Shown here: piece after piece, positions 57,266 through 64,000 of the stretch
Layout of the letters: each line of letters opens with the position of its first letter
Position numbering within the stretch: the stretch's first letter is position 1
From: Candidatus Nitrosopumilus sp.
GTDB lineage: Archaea > Thermoproteota > Nitrososphaeria > Nitrososphaerales > Nitrosopumilaceae
Direction of reading: 5' to 3'
Assembly: GCA_014384555.1 (NCBI GenBank)
Contig: JACNFR010000050.1
Span: 1-64,000 of the forward strand
DNA length: 64,000 nt
Program-made: the position numbers and the translations under genes
The notes under the pieces: generated by a model
Seen by the model: only the letters and a program-made list of their open reading frames with translations
Database searches by the model: none
What the model was told of the DNA's origin: nothing

Positions 57266-58078
57266 TTTTTGAGTCAGAATTATAATAGAAATAATAGATA
57301 TGACAAGAATCATCATAGTTATTGAACCAAATTCAGGAATTACATGTGCCCCCATGATTTTAATTTCTTTTGAATGAGGTAAGATTGGAATAATTAATTT
57401 TGTTCCAGTATTAGTTTCTTCAATTTCAAAATCAATCATTTCCCCATCCACCCATACAGTATTTGGATTCTCAATTAGTTCTGGAGGTAAAATGATGATT
57501 AATTGTTCATTATCAGTATCTCCTGAAATTGTAAATGTCAAAGTTTTTTCATCTGGATTTACATGAACAGCTTTTTGTAAATTAGTATCCAAGATGTATT
57601 TTATTTTAAAACCTAAGCCATCATCAGAGTATCCTGATGCCACTCCATCAATAGTTTGAACACTTCCAGGATTAGTTGTCACATGTACTACTCCATTCAT
57701 GTAAGGGTGAAGACTACAAAAATAGTAAAAATCTCCCTGATCATTGAATTGCCTAGTATACGATTTTCCTGCAGTAAAAAAACCACTATCAAATATACCA
57801 TCTACCTCAAAATCACCAGTTTCAATGCTTGATGCAGACACAGATGTTATGGTATGAAAAGCACTATCGCCATTACTCCAAGTAATAGAATCACCAGGAT
57901 ATATGGTAATTTCGCCAGTTGTTACCCCGGTGTTTTTCTCAGACCAAAAGAAAGGAGCCCCAGGATCTGATGCACCGCTAGGGATTTTAATCTCATGTTC
58001 TGTTTGTGCAAAAATCTCAATAGTAGTTGGGATTGTAAATAAAAATGCAATTGACAAGAAAATAAACAAATTATTCAT
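57248..58078 (-). CDS. Secreted cupredoxin with PEFG-type C-terminal sorting tail
   Basis: 276 residues: signal peptide (about 1-24, cleavage near IFAQ). A plastocyanin-like type I copper domain at about 27-135 has the ligand set His (SAFHTIT) and Cys-His-Met in YFCSLHPYM. A second beta domain lies at about 145-240. The C-terminus is IPEFGSITMMILVISIISII followed by basic residues, the PEFG-CTERM arrangement known in ammonia-oxidising archaea. It is probably cell-envelope anchored and could carry electrons. Confidence 0.88.
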   Translation of the reverse strand: MNNLFIFLSIAFLFTIPTTIEIFAQTEHEIKIPSGASDPGAPFFWSEKNTGVTTGEITIYPGDSITWSNGDSAFHTITSVSASSIETGDFEVDGIFDSGFFTAGKSYTRQFNDQGDFYYFCSLHPYMNGVVHVTTNPGSVQTIDGVASGYSDDGLGFKIKYILDTNLQKAVHVNPDEKTLTFTISGDTDNEQLIIILPPELIENPNTVWVDGEMIDFEIEETNTGTKLIIPILPHSKEIKIMGAHVIPEFGSITMMILVISIISIIILTQKSKIKI

Positions 58079-58177
58079 AATGATTGAATTTCAAATTAAC
58101 TAAAAGAGGTTTCGATGTTCATTAAGGTACACATTTTTGTTCTTGTTATTTATTAATCAGAAAAAAACAATCAAAAT

Positions 58178-58402
58178 ATGAAAATGAGTATAGTAATTGC
58201 AATTACAGGGTTAGGCATGTTTGCTTCAGGTCTAATAATGTTCTATTCAATTGAATTGGGACAAACAGAAGAAGTACCGCGATTTATCAAAAATGCAGGA
58301 ACATTTGTAGGAATAAGTGGTATGGGGGTATTTCTAGCAGGAGTTTTGCTATATTTGATTAATAAAAACGAGCCACAAATAAAAGAACACTCTGATGTTT
58401 AG
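58178..58402 (+). CDS. Two-helix membrane protein (74 aa)
   Basis: MKMSIVIAITGLGMFASGLI (helix 1), a polar loop (ELGQTEEVPRFIKNA), helix 2 (GISGMGVFLAGVLLYLI) and a short charged tail. It is divergent from the cupredoxin gene. Family unknown. Confidence 0.6.
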   Translation: MKMSIVIAITGLGMFASGLIMFYSIELGQTEEVPRFIKNAGTFVGISGMGVFLAGVLLYLINKNEPQIKEHSDV

Positions 58403-58514
58403 ATCAAAATGACAAATTCAAGTATTCGTCTAAATCGATAAATTAGAAACAAGCAAAACTATTTGAATTAATTTAAAAACTAAATTATACTAACACATAG
58501 AAAAAAAATAAGAA

Positions 58515-58940
58515 ATGTCTGAGAAACTGTGGTTAGGGGGGATATATCTAAAAGATGAAGGAGGGTACGACATAGTTCTAAAATCATTAAATCATTATAA
58601 AAATAGATTAAAAACAATAGAGAATAGCCCAGAATTAAAAGATGCAGCAGCAATGTTTGCTTCTGTTTTAAATCAACAAGCTAGAAAGACAGTTCCAAAA
58701 ATAAATGAAGTTATTGAAAAAATCCAAAGCAGTCTAAAAGACACACGTAGTATGAATAATCTTGAAGAAGAAAAACAATTTTTGGAAAAGGCACTATCAT
58801 GTTATGAATCAGATATTCACAAAGCTGAAGACATAGGCCACGAATATTTTATAAAATTAGTGGGAGATATGGTGCAAGCAAGAAAAGATCTCAAAAATAT
58901 CAAAATTGCTTTAGAGAAAATAAATGATTTTTCAGAATAA
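58515..58940 (+). CDS. Hypothetical helical protein (141 aa)
   Basis: MSEKLWLGGIYLKDEGGYDI is followed by helices with LKSLNHYKNRLKTIENS, VLNQQARKTVPKINEVIEKI and AEDIGHEYFIKLVGDMVQARKDL. Probably a four-helix-type soluble protein; family not recognised. Confidence 0.6.
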   Translation: MSEKLWLGGIYLKDEGGYDIVLKSLNHYKNRLKTIENSPELKDAAAMFASVLNQQARKTVPKINEVIEKIQSSLKDTRSMNNLEEEKQFLEKALSCYESDIHKAEDIGHEYFIKLVGDMVQARKDLKNIKIALEKINDFSE

Positions 58941-58942
58941 TT

Positions 58943-59173
58943 TTACAATCCTTGCAAATACCAATCAAAATAAGGCAATAGTGCCTTGCATTGTTTTTTT
59001 TGCTCAGATTTATCAGATAAATCTAGGATTTTCTGTATTTTGCCCTCAAGATATTCAGAAATTAATTCATTTTTAAAATGAGGTTTTATTTGATTTAATA
59101 CATCAATAATTTTTTCAGATGATGTACTGTCGAAATTCTCTAGAATTATTTTTATTTCTTGTTCCAAAGACAT
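58943..59173 (-). CDS. Hypothetical helical protein (76 aa)
   Basis: SLEQEIKIILENFDSTSSEK, then IIDVLNQIKPHFKNELISEYLEGKIQKILDL and a C-terminal PYFDWYLQGL. All-helical, cytoplasmic, no family recognised. Convergent with the 58515 gene (2-nt gap). Confidence 0.55.
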   Translation of the reverse strand: MSLEQEIKIILENFDSTSSEKIIDVLNQIKPHFKNELISEYLEGKIQKILDLSDKSEQKKQCKALLPYFDWYLQGL

Positions 59174-59198
59174 GATATCAATTTAGAAAAACCCATTA

Positions 59199-59438
59199 TT
59201 ATTTGATAGAGTTGAGGACATCCTCATCATCCCATGTAAGACGAAATTTTCCCGTGACTCTAAACATATGCAGTTTGCCGCCTTCTTTGAAATTAAGTCT
59301 ATATGATTTATGAGAAGTGTCCTCAATTTCCAAACTTACATCATTTTTGATAGTTTCAAAAATTATAGGATTGTTAGAGATTTGCTTCCATTCATCATCT
59401 TCAAAATCCATGTAAAATTTTGTATAGAGTAAGCCCAT
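59199..59438 (-). CDS. Hypothetical small protein (79 aa)
   Basis: MGLLYTKFYMDFEDDEWKQI, then beta-like segments (DTSHKSYRLNFKEGGKLHMFRVTGKFRLTWDDEDVL). It lies 25 nt upstream of the 58943 gene on the same strand, so they probably share a transcript. Family unknown. Confidence 0.55.
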   Translation of the reverse strand: MGLLYTKFYMDFEDDEWKQISNNPIIFETIKNDVSLEIEDTSHKSYRLNFKEGGKLHMFRVTGKFRLTWDDEDVLNSIK

Positions 59439-59482
59439 TTGATCAACATAAAATAAACCCGAATAAATAACTAGATGAAATC

Positions 59483-60064
59483 CTATTTATCCAATGAAAC
59501 TGGAGGCATGACAACTCCCAAATTACTAACAATTGTAGGAAAAATAATCTCAAAATCTTTGTCTTTTCGAATAATTTCAAAAACATGATTGAGTAATTGT
59601 TGAATTGTTAGGTGCTCATCATGATATAATGTCTTTTTGGGGTTTTTTGCAGAATCTAAAAGTGTAAATCCATTATCAACATAAATTAAATTTCTCAATA
59701 GAGAATTTGCAAGAGTTATTTTTTCATCAACATCTTTGTGAGAATAATCTGTATCTAATTTTTTAATTTTTAATTTTAAATCATGGTATGAATTATTGGT
59801 GTTTCGTTCAATTCTATGTTGTAATTTTTCCTCATAATTTTCAATTGGGATATAAAATTTCATATTCCCTCTGCTACTAACTGAGATGATTTCTTTTTCC
59901 AACAACGAATCTCTTGTTTTTTCAAAGGTTGTTTTTGCCATAAATTCAGGAACAATTTGTTTCAGTAATGCATTATGATGAAGTTCTGGATTATTTTTTA
60001 TCGTTTCAAGAACCACACGTTCACGCTCATACATTTCAGAATTAGGCTCAATTTGACTTATCAT
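59483..60064 (-). CDS. Winged-helix transcription regulator (193 aa)
   Basis: Residues about 10-75 are a helix-turn-helix (YERERVVLETIKNNPELHHNALLKQIVPEFMAKTTFEKTRDSLLEKEIISVSSRGNMKFYIP). The rest is a helical, probably dimerising, domain. The palindrome TAGGTCGACCTA lies 4 nt upstream of the ATG, so autoregulation is likely. Confidence 0.72.
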   Translation of the reverse strand: MISQIEPNSEMYERERVVLETIKNNPELHHNALLKQIVPEFMAKTTFEKTRDSLLEKEIISVSSRGNMKFYIPIENYEEKLQHRIERNTNNSYHDLKLKIKKLDTDYSHKDVDEKITLANSLLRNLIYVDNGFTLLDSAKNPKKTLYHDEHLTIQQLLNHVFEIIRKDKDFEIIFPTIVSNLGVVMPPVSLDK

Positions 60065-60067
60065 ATC

Positions 60068-60098
60068 TAGGTCGACCTATAATATACAGGTCAACTAT
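60068..60098. promoter_or_regulatory. Palindrome TAGGTCGACCTA plus half-site at the 59483 promoter
   Basis: TAGGTCGACCTA (60068-60079) is a perfect 12-nt palindrome. A further AGGTCAAC half follows at about 60088, and a TATA-like TATATTATA lies between on the minus strand. This is the expected position for an autoregulatory operator of the winged-helix gene. Confidence 0.55.
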
Positions 60099-60162
60099 TA
60101 ATTAGTTACGGACATACCTCCAAAGAATAGAATTAGGCATAAAATATCAATATCATTTGAAT

Positions 60163-60288
60163 CTATGATTCAGATTCTGCAAGTTCATCGAGTTTCTTTC
60201 TGACAGCCTCAGCAACTTCTTGTTTAAGCTTGTCTTCTTCTTCAACTAGTTCTTTTTTGAAGCGTTTTTCCCAGTACCCTTTTACCAT
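60163..60288 (-). CDS. Small charged helical protein (41 aa)
   Basis: MVKGYWEKRFKKELVEEEDK, then LKQEVAEAVRKKLDELAESES: one amphipathic helix rich in Glu and Lys. Too short for family assignment; the clean frame and composition suggest a real gene. Confidence 0.5.
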   Translation of the reverse strand: MVKGYWEKRFKKELVEEEDKLKQEVAEAVRKKLDELAESES

Positions 60289-60632
60289 TAGAAATCACAT
60301 ACTGTTTGATCAGGTTAGAAATAAGCTCTTCTAAGATGCAAGTAGACTCATGAAATAAGGAATATCAGCAAGGTCACGAATCAGGTGGAATTTACAAATT
60401 AACAGATTAAATTTTAAATTTTTAGAACATCGGTTTCAATGTATTTTTGAATTGCATGTTAGATACAATAGACATCTCAATAGGAGATAAAATATTCACT
60501 GATAAATCGTCCTTCAGGGTTAAATACAAATATTGAAAAGCAAGTTACCTAACACACCGTGGGGTTTGATGAGCAATCATCAAATTTCATGAATTTCATA
60601 AACTAGAAAATAAAAAAGAAAAATCAATCACA
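60289..60632. other. Gene-free stretch (344 nt) with a hairpin
   Basis: No convincing ORF on either strand. The only clear structure is the TTTGATGA-GCAA-TCATCAAA hairpin at 60565-60584, 49 nt past the stop of the phasin-like gene; the rest is AT-rich. Confidence 0.45.
60565..60584 (+). terminator. Hairpin TTTGATGA-GCAA-TCATCAAA (possible 3' structure)
   Basis: Perfect 8-bp stem with a GNRA-type GCAA tetraloop as read on the plus strand; on the minus strand the loop is TTGC. It lies 49 nt beyond the stop of the phasin-like gene. It could end that transcript or belong to an unidentified RNA. Confidence 0.35.
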
Positions 60633-61046
60633 CTATTTTGTTTGTGCGAAAGGAGTTATCCATGATTGGATAATGTTTTTGTTTAATTCAGCAAAGGCAT
60701 TAACGTTGTCGTTAAATGTTTTGAAATTTTGAACAGTTGCATCAATGGTAGTTTTTACCAATTGGTTGTTGACTGTGCTTGCTTGAACAAATTGCTTGTT
60801 TGTATCAATGATTGCAGTTTTTGCAGCATCAGGAACTTCAGTGTTCATTCCAGATTTTTTTGCAAATTCTTGTTGCATTGAGACTGTAGCGTTAATTGTT
60901 TTTTGACAAGTTTTTACACATTCATTTTGCAATTCTGTTGCAGATTGAAAATATTGTGGTGTTAGTTTTGAAACATTTTCAAAGTATTTCTGAACATTTT
61001 GCTTGTACATTGCAAATGCGTCGCTGGTTTGAGGTTGTGTACTCAT
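60633..61046 (-). CDS. Phasin-like protein
   Basis: From the ATG at 61046, 137 residues: MSTQPQTSDAFAMYKQNVQK, then long amphipathic helices rich in Asn, Gln, Thr and Ala (VKTCQKTINATVSMQQEFAKKSG, NNQLVKTTIDATVQNFKTFNDNVNAFAEL) and a final WITPFAQTK. Such all-helical proteins coat polyhydroxyalkanoate granules. PHA synthase genes are known in thaumarchaea but none is in this window, so the role is inferred. The frame continues upstream to 61151 but without family support. Confidence 0.65.
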   Translation of the reverse strand: MSTQPQTSDAFAMYKQNVQKYFENVSKLTPQYFQSATELQNECVKTCQKTINATVSMQQEFAKKSGMNTEVPDAAKTAIIDTNKQFVQASTVNNQLVKTTIDATVQNFKTFNDNVNAFAELNKNIIQSWITPFAQTK

Positions 61047-61352
61047 GTTATATTGATTATATCGGGGGTATATAACTATTGGTAATGAGTGGTAATGATT
61101 GTCATTCATTGGTGTAAAATGACTGATTTTGGTTATTTTAGGCATGAACAATATTGTTTGTTCAAATGAACAAATATGATTTTTGTTTGTTCAAATGAAC
61201 AAACATTTCTAGGAATCAAAGATATCAGGATACTTCAAACTACGATCCCATACCAACTTGTGACCACCATCCATGCGGGCATTCTATATCATTAATTAGC
61301 ACTAGTAAATTTTCAGGTCCGAGATTATATAGCATATGAAAAAAATTTTGTT
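61047..61352. other. Divergent regulatory gap (306 nt)
   Basis: Between the phasin-like gene (minus) and the mini zinc-finger gene (plus). It holds the tandem palindromes at 61157-61205 and a TGAACA half-site at 61145; no ORF is convincing. Confidence 0.5.
61157..61205. promoter_or_regulatory. Two tandem palindromes TTTGTTCA-AA-TGAACAAA
   Basis: Copy 1 at 61157-61174 has 8-nt arms; copy 2 at 61184-61205 has 10-nt arms (TGTTTGTTCA/TGAACAAACA). Their centres are 29 nt apart, so a dimeric regulator could bind both on nearly the same DNA face. They lie 111 nt and more from the phasin-like start. Confidence 0.6.
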
Positions 61353-61511
61353 ATGAAATGTAAAAATTGCTCAAAGAATCTATTTGATCCTAGACAAAAA
61401 TTCTGCTCTATTGATTGCCAAGATGATTATATTATTAATTTAGAAGAAAGGATACGAGAAGCAGTGAAAAATGATCATTCGCATATTCAAAGAATGAGTC
61501 ATCTCGAATAA
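61353..61511 (+). CDS. Mini zinc-finger protein (52 aa), CKNC-FCSxxC type
   Basis: MKCKNCSKNLFDPRQKFCSI, then DCQDDYIINLEERIREAVK: CxxC and CxxxC as in the protein at 35589, followed by a charged helix with several His. Probable paralogue. Function unknown. Confidence 0.6.
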   Translation: MKCKNCSKNLFDPRQKFCSIDCQDDYIINLEERIREAVKNDHSHIQRMSHLE

Positions 61512-61554
61512 TCTACACTGTATAAAATTACTCGCAAAAGAGAGGCATCTAATG

Positions 61555-63747
61555 TTATACTTTATCGATAAATTCGTTAACACCTGGTGGTTCTGGGGCT
61601 AATCCTTTTCTCTTTCTAATATCAGCAACTGCTGGACCTAACAAAGATTTAGGAACTTCAGTCCATTCTTTGAATGAAGTATTCCAAGTTGCACGTCCTG
61701 CGGTTTGACCTCTCATTGCTTCAGAAAGTGTAAATGTTTCAGAAGCTGGAATCTCTCCAACAACAATACTTGATGCACCTTTTTGGGACATGTCAAGTAC
61801 TTTACCACGTTTACCAGAAAGTATAGTTGCTACATTTCCTACCAAATCAGTTGGAACACGAACTTCAATTGCCAAAGTTGGCTCTAATACGGCAGTACCT
61901 GCAGTTAGTAAAGCACCCATACATGCACGTCTTGATGCAGGACCTAATTGAGACAAACCTCTGTGTGCTGTATCTTCGTGAGGAACAAAGTGAGTAAAGA
62001 TGAATTTACAATCTCTCATCTGTTCTTTACAAAGAGGACCTTCTTTCATAACTTCTTCAAATCCGGAATTAATAGAATCAGTTGATTCTTGAACAAACTG
62101 AACACCTTTTGTTCCGTTAATCAAAACATTACCACGTGAATCAAATTTCATTACTCTCTTGATTGTGTCAGTATCCCATCCAGCACCTTTGAGCAAATCT
62201 GCGACTTGTTTCTTGTCTTTCAAATCACTAATTTCACCAGTTCTCAACATGTGTGCAATTTCTGGTTCAAGTGGCTCGACCTTCATGAAAATCTTATTGT
62301 GTCTGTTTGGTGATTTTGCCATGATTGGCTCACATCCACCTTTTACAGTTTCTCTATAGTTAATCAAAGGTTCAGATGTTATGATTTCACATTTTGCATC
62401 TTGGATTCGGTGTGTTGCAACATCAAGGTGTAACACACCCATTCCTGCTACAATTGTTTCACCGGATTCCTCATCAATTTTTACAACTAGATTTGGATCC
62501 TCAATTGTTAGTTGTTTTAGAATTTCTACTAGTTTAGGTAAATCTTTAGGATGTTTTGGTTCGATGGCAATTTGGACAACAGGTTCTGAAACATATTTGA
62601 CTCCTTCAAACATCGGAATTCCTTTGATTGAAGATAATGTATTTCCGGCCCTACATTCAGTCAATCCCAGTAAAGCTGGAATGTTTCCTGCACCTAGTTC
62701 ACCGACTTGTTCTCTTTGGTTACCCATAAAGAAATTGACTGATTGAACTCTGCCTTCTCTTTTCTCGTCTATAATGTGTAAAGTTTGACCGTCTTTGATA
62801 GTACCAGAAAATAATCTTCCAATTGCAACAGGACCTGCTGCAGGATCTAAAACCATGTTTACAACCATCATAATTGTTGGGCCGTCATCACTACCTGCAA
62901 GTAAAGCTTTGCCAATATCAGATTCTAAATCACCTTTCCAAATTTGTGGAATTCTATACTTGATTGCATCCTGAGGTGCTGGATGATGTTTTACAACCAT
63001 TCCAAGTACTGCATCAGCTAATGGTGCTTTCTCAATAAGGGCATCAAGTTTTTCTTCAGTATATGCATCAATGACATCTTTGAATGTAATTCCTCTTTCT
63101 TTCATTAAATCAGTGTTAATTGCCCATCTATCTTTTGCAGAACCAAATGTTACACTTGCATCCTGAATGGAAACTTTCCATTTAGATTTGTATTCTGGTT
63201 CAGCATATGTTTCGACTAATTGATTGAAATTTGAAACTACTTCTGCTAGTTGTGCTTGCATTTTTTCTGGAGTTAATCTGAGTTCTTTGATGAGTCGATC
63301 TACTTTGTTGATAAACAAAACTGGTTTGACTCTTTCCTCCAAGGCCATTCTGGTCACTGTTTCAGTTTGTGTCATGATACCTTCTACTGCATCACAAACT
63401 ACTACTGCACCATCAATTGCTCTAAGACTTCGAATAACCCTTCCACTGAAATCTACGTGGCCTGGGGTATCAATCATGTTAATTACATATTCTTGATCTT
63501 TTTGGGCAAAGAGCAAGGTAACGTTTGCTTGATAAATTGTAATTCCTCTTTCTTGCTCTTCTTTATCAAAGTCCATTGCAAGTGCTTTTCCAGCAGCAGA
63601 GGGGGCAATAATTCCAGAGTTTGCCAAAAGACTGTCACTCATTGTTGTTTTTCCATGGTCTACGTGTGCAATAACACCAAAGTTTCGAATATTGGACTTG
63701 TTCTTAATAATTTTCATTACCTCTGAAGTAGACTTGAATTTTGCCAT
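61555..63747 (-). CDS. fusA: Translation elongation factor 2 (aEF-2)
   Basis: GTPase that drives ribosomal translocation. The 730-residue protein has GTPase motifs AHVDHGKTT (residues 27-35), DTPGHVDF and NKVD, and the domain IV diphthamide loop with HEDTAHRGLSQLGPASRR. Length matches archaeal EF-2. The ATG 63747 gives MAKFKSTSEVMKIIKNKSNI, a standard archaeal N-terminus. Confidence 0.95.
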   Translation of the reverse strand: MAKFKSTSEVMKIIKNKSNIRNFGVIAHVDHGKTTMSDSLLANSGIIAPSAAGKALAMDFDKEEQERGITIYQANVTLLFAQKDQEYVINMIDTPGHVDFSGRVIRSLRAIDGAVVVCDAVEGIMTQTETVTRMALEERVKPVLFINKVDRLIKELRLTPEKMQAQLAEVVSNFNQLVETYAEPEYKSKWKVSIQDASVTFGSAKDRWAINTDLMKERGITFKDVIDAYTEEKLDALIEKAPLADAVLGMVVKHHPAPQDAIKYRIPQIWKGDLESDIGKALLAGSDDGPTIMMVVNMVLDPAAGPVAIGRLFSGTIKDGQTLHIIDEKREGRVQSVNFFMGNQREQVGELGAGNIPALLGLTECRAGNTLSSIKGIPMFEGVKYVSEPVVQIAIEPKHPKDLPKLVEILKQLTIEDPNLVVKIDEESGETIVAGMGVLHLDVATHRIQDAKCEIITSEPLINYRETVKGGCEPIMAKSPNRHNKIFMKVEPLEPEIAHMLRTGEISDLKDKKQVADLLKGAGWDTDTIKRVMKFDSRGNVLINGTKGVQFVQESTDSINSGFEEVMKEGPLCKEQMRDCKFIFTHFVPHEDTAHRGLSQLGPASRRACMGALLTAGTAVLEPTLAIEVRVPTDLVGNVATILSGKRGKVLDMSQKGASSIVVGEIPASETFTLSEAMRGQTAGRATWNTSFKEWTEVPKSLLGPAVADIRKRKGLAPEPPGVNEFIDKV

Positions 63748-63795
63748 ATTCGCAAAACTTTGGATTCAGGTATTAAACCTTAGTTTTTGAAAAGA

Positions 63796-64000
63796 TCAGT
63801 AGATCATATGGTTAGAAACATCACGGATCTTTTTTGCCGTAACAAAATGGCATTCTTTCTTTCCCTTCTTTTTGGCCTCATACAGAGTGATTAACTGAGA
63901 AAAGAAAGTGCAGAAAACCACCTGAGATAGTTTCTCAGAAGGGACAGAGGGATGAACTACATTAATCCCAACTTTTTTGAGATTTTTTCCCAGTTGTTTT
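63796..64000 (-). CDS. Partial CDS running off the right edge
   Basis: The frame is open from the window edge to TGA at 63796, giving about 68 C-terminal residues with LKKVGINVVHPSVPSEKLSQ, then CTFFSQLITLYEAKKKGKKECHFVTAKKIRDVSNH. The family is not recognised from this fragment. It lies 48 nt upstream of the aEF-2 start on the same strand. Confidence 0.5.
   Translation of the reverse strand, partial: KQLGKNLKKVGINVVHPSVPSEKLSQVVFCTFFSQLITLYEAKKKGKKECHFVTAKKIRDVSNHMIY

Noticed and set aside
61047-61151. N-terminal extension of the phasin-like protein
   Set aside because: The upstream 35 residues lack helical amphipathic character and lie in a palindrome-bearing regulatory gap; MSTQPQ is the better start.
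63367-63726. 119-aa plus-strand ORF opposite aEF-2
   Set aside because: Lies across the aEF-2 GTPase domain; composition is typical of an antisense shadow.

Overview
The window is a compact, strongly AT-rich archaeal chromosome segment. It most resembles an ammonia-oxidising Nitrososphaerota (Thaumarchaeota) of the Nitrosopumilus/Nitrosarchaeum type. Supporting features are an archaeal-order ribosomal protein cluster with eS4 and RNase P Rpp29 embedded, aEF-2, proteasome alpha subunit, CdvB (ESCRT-III), the archaeal purine enzyme PurP, type II GAPDH, an archaeal HMG-CoA synthase, a cupredoxin ending in a PEFG-type sorting tail, and many very small zinc-ribbon or single-helix membrane proteins. 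All assignments are by reading; no database search was run.

Layout. 0-9 kb: Hjc-type nuclease, threonine synthase, a CorC/CNNM-type transporter, GAPDH and a row of mini zinc proteins that share one core promoter sequence at a fixed distance from their start codons. 9-15.3 kb: HMG-CoA synthase, then the biotin genes bioD (minus) divergent from bioA-bioB-bioF (plus), with a BirA-like dyad before bioB. 15.5-20.8 kb: CcdA plus a DipZ-like thioredoxin, CdvB, a DUF371 protein, PsmA and a SPOUT-type RNA methyltransferase. 21-28.9 kb: a tightly overlapping ribosomal operon L3-L4-L23-S19-L22-S3-L29-Rpp29-S17-L14-L24-S4e-L5-S14-S8-L6, which lacks L2 and stops at L6. 29.2-33.1 kb: tRNA-Asn followed by an accessory-looking stretch with four copies of a palindromic repeat, a chain of micro-ORFs whose starts mostly overlap the preceding stop, a G/C-tract hairpin, a doubtful ORF and a lysine/arginine/alanine-repeat protein resembling histone H1 tails.

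33-46 kb: purine biosynthesis (purC, purF, purL, purQ, purS on minus; purP on plus), with TatC-TatA and a UbiX-like prenyltransferase between. 46-64 kb: a structured RNA candidate, ribbon-helix-helix mini-regulators, a CBS-TrkH fusion, paralogous small thaumarchaeal families, a coiled-coil protein with a duplicated N-terminal module, the cupredoxin, a phasin-like protein with tandem palindromes upstream, and aEF-2. A partial gene runs off the right edge.

The most unusual signals are: (i) two copies of the same dyad GTTAACC-N14-GGTTAAC, both about 10-12 nt upstream of a TATA-like element, one before bioB and one before the ribosomal operon; (ii) the micro-ORF chain and palindromes downstream of tRNA-Asn; (iii) a convincing uncharacterised RNA fold at 45933-46025; (iv) convergent gene pairs that repeatedly share exactly four stop-codon bases or abut with no gap.
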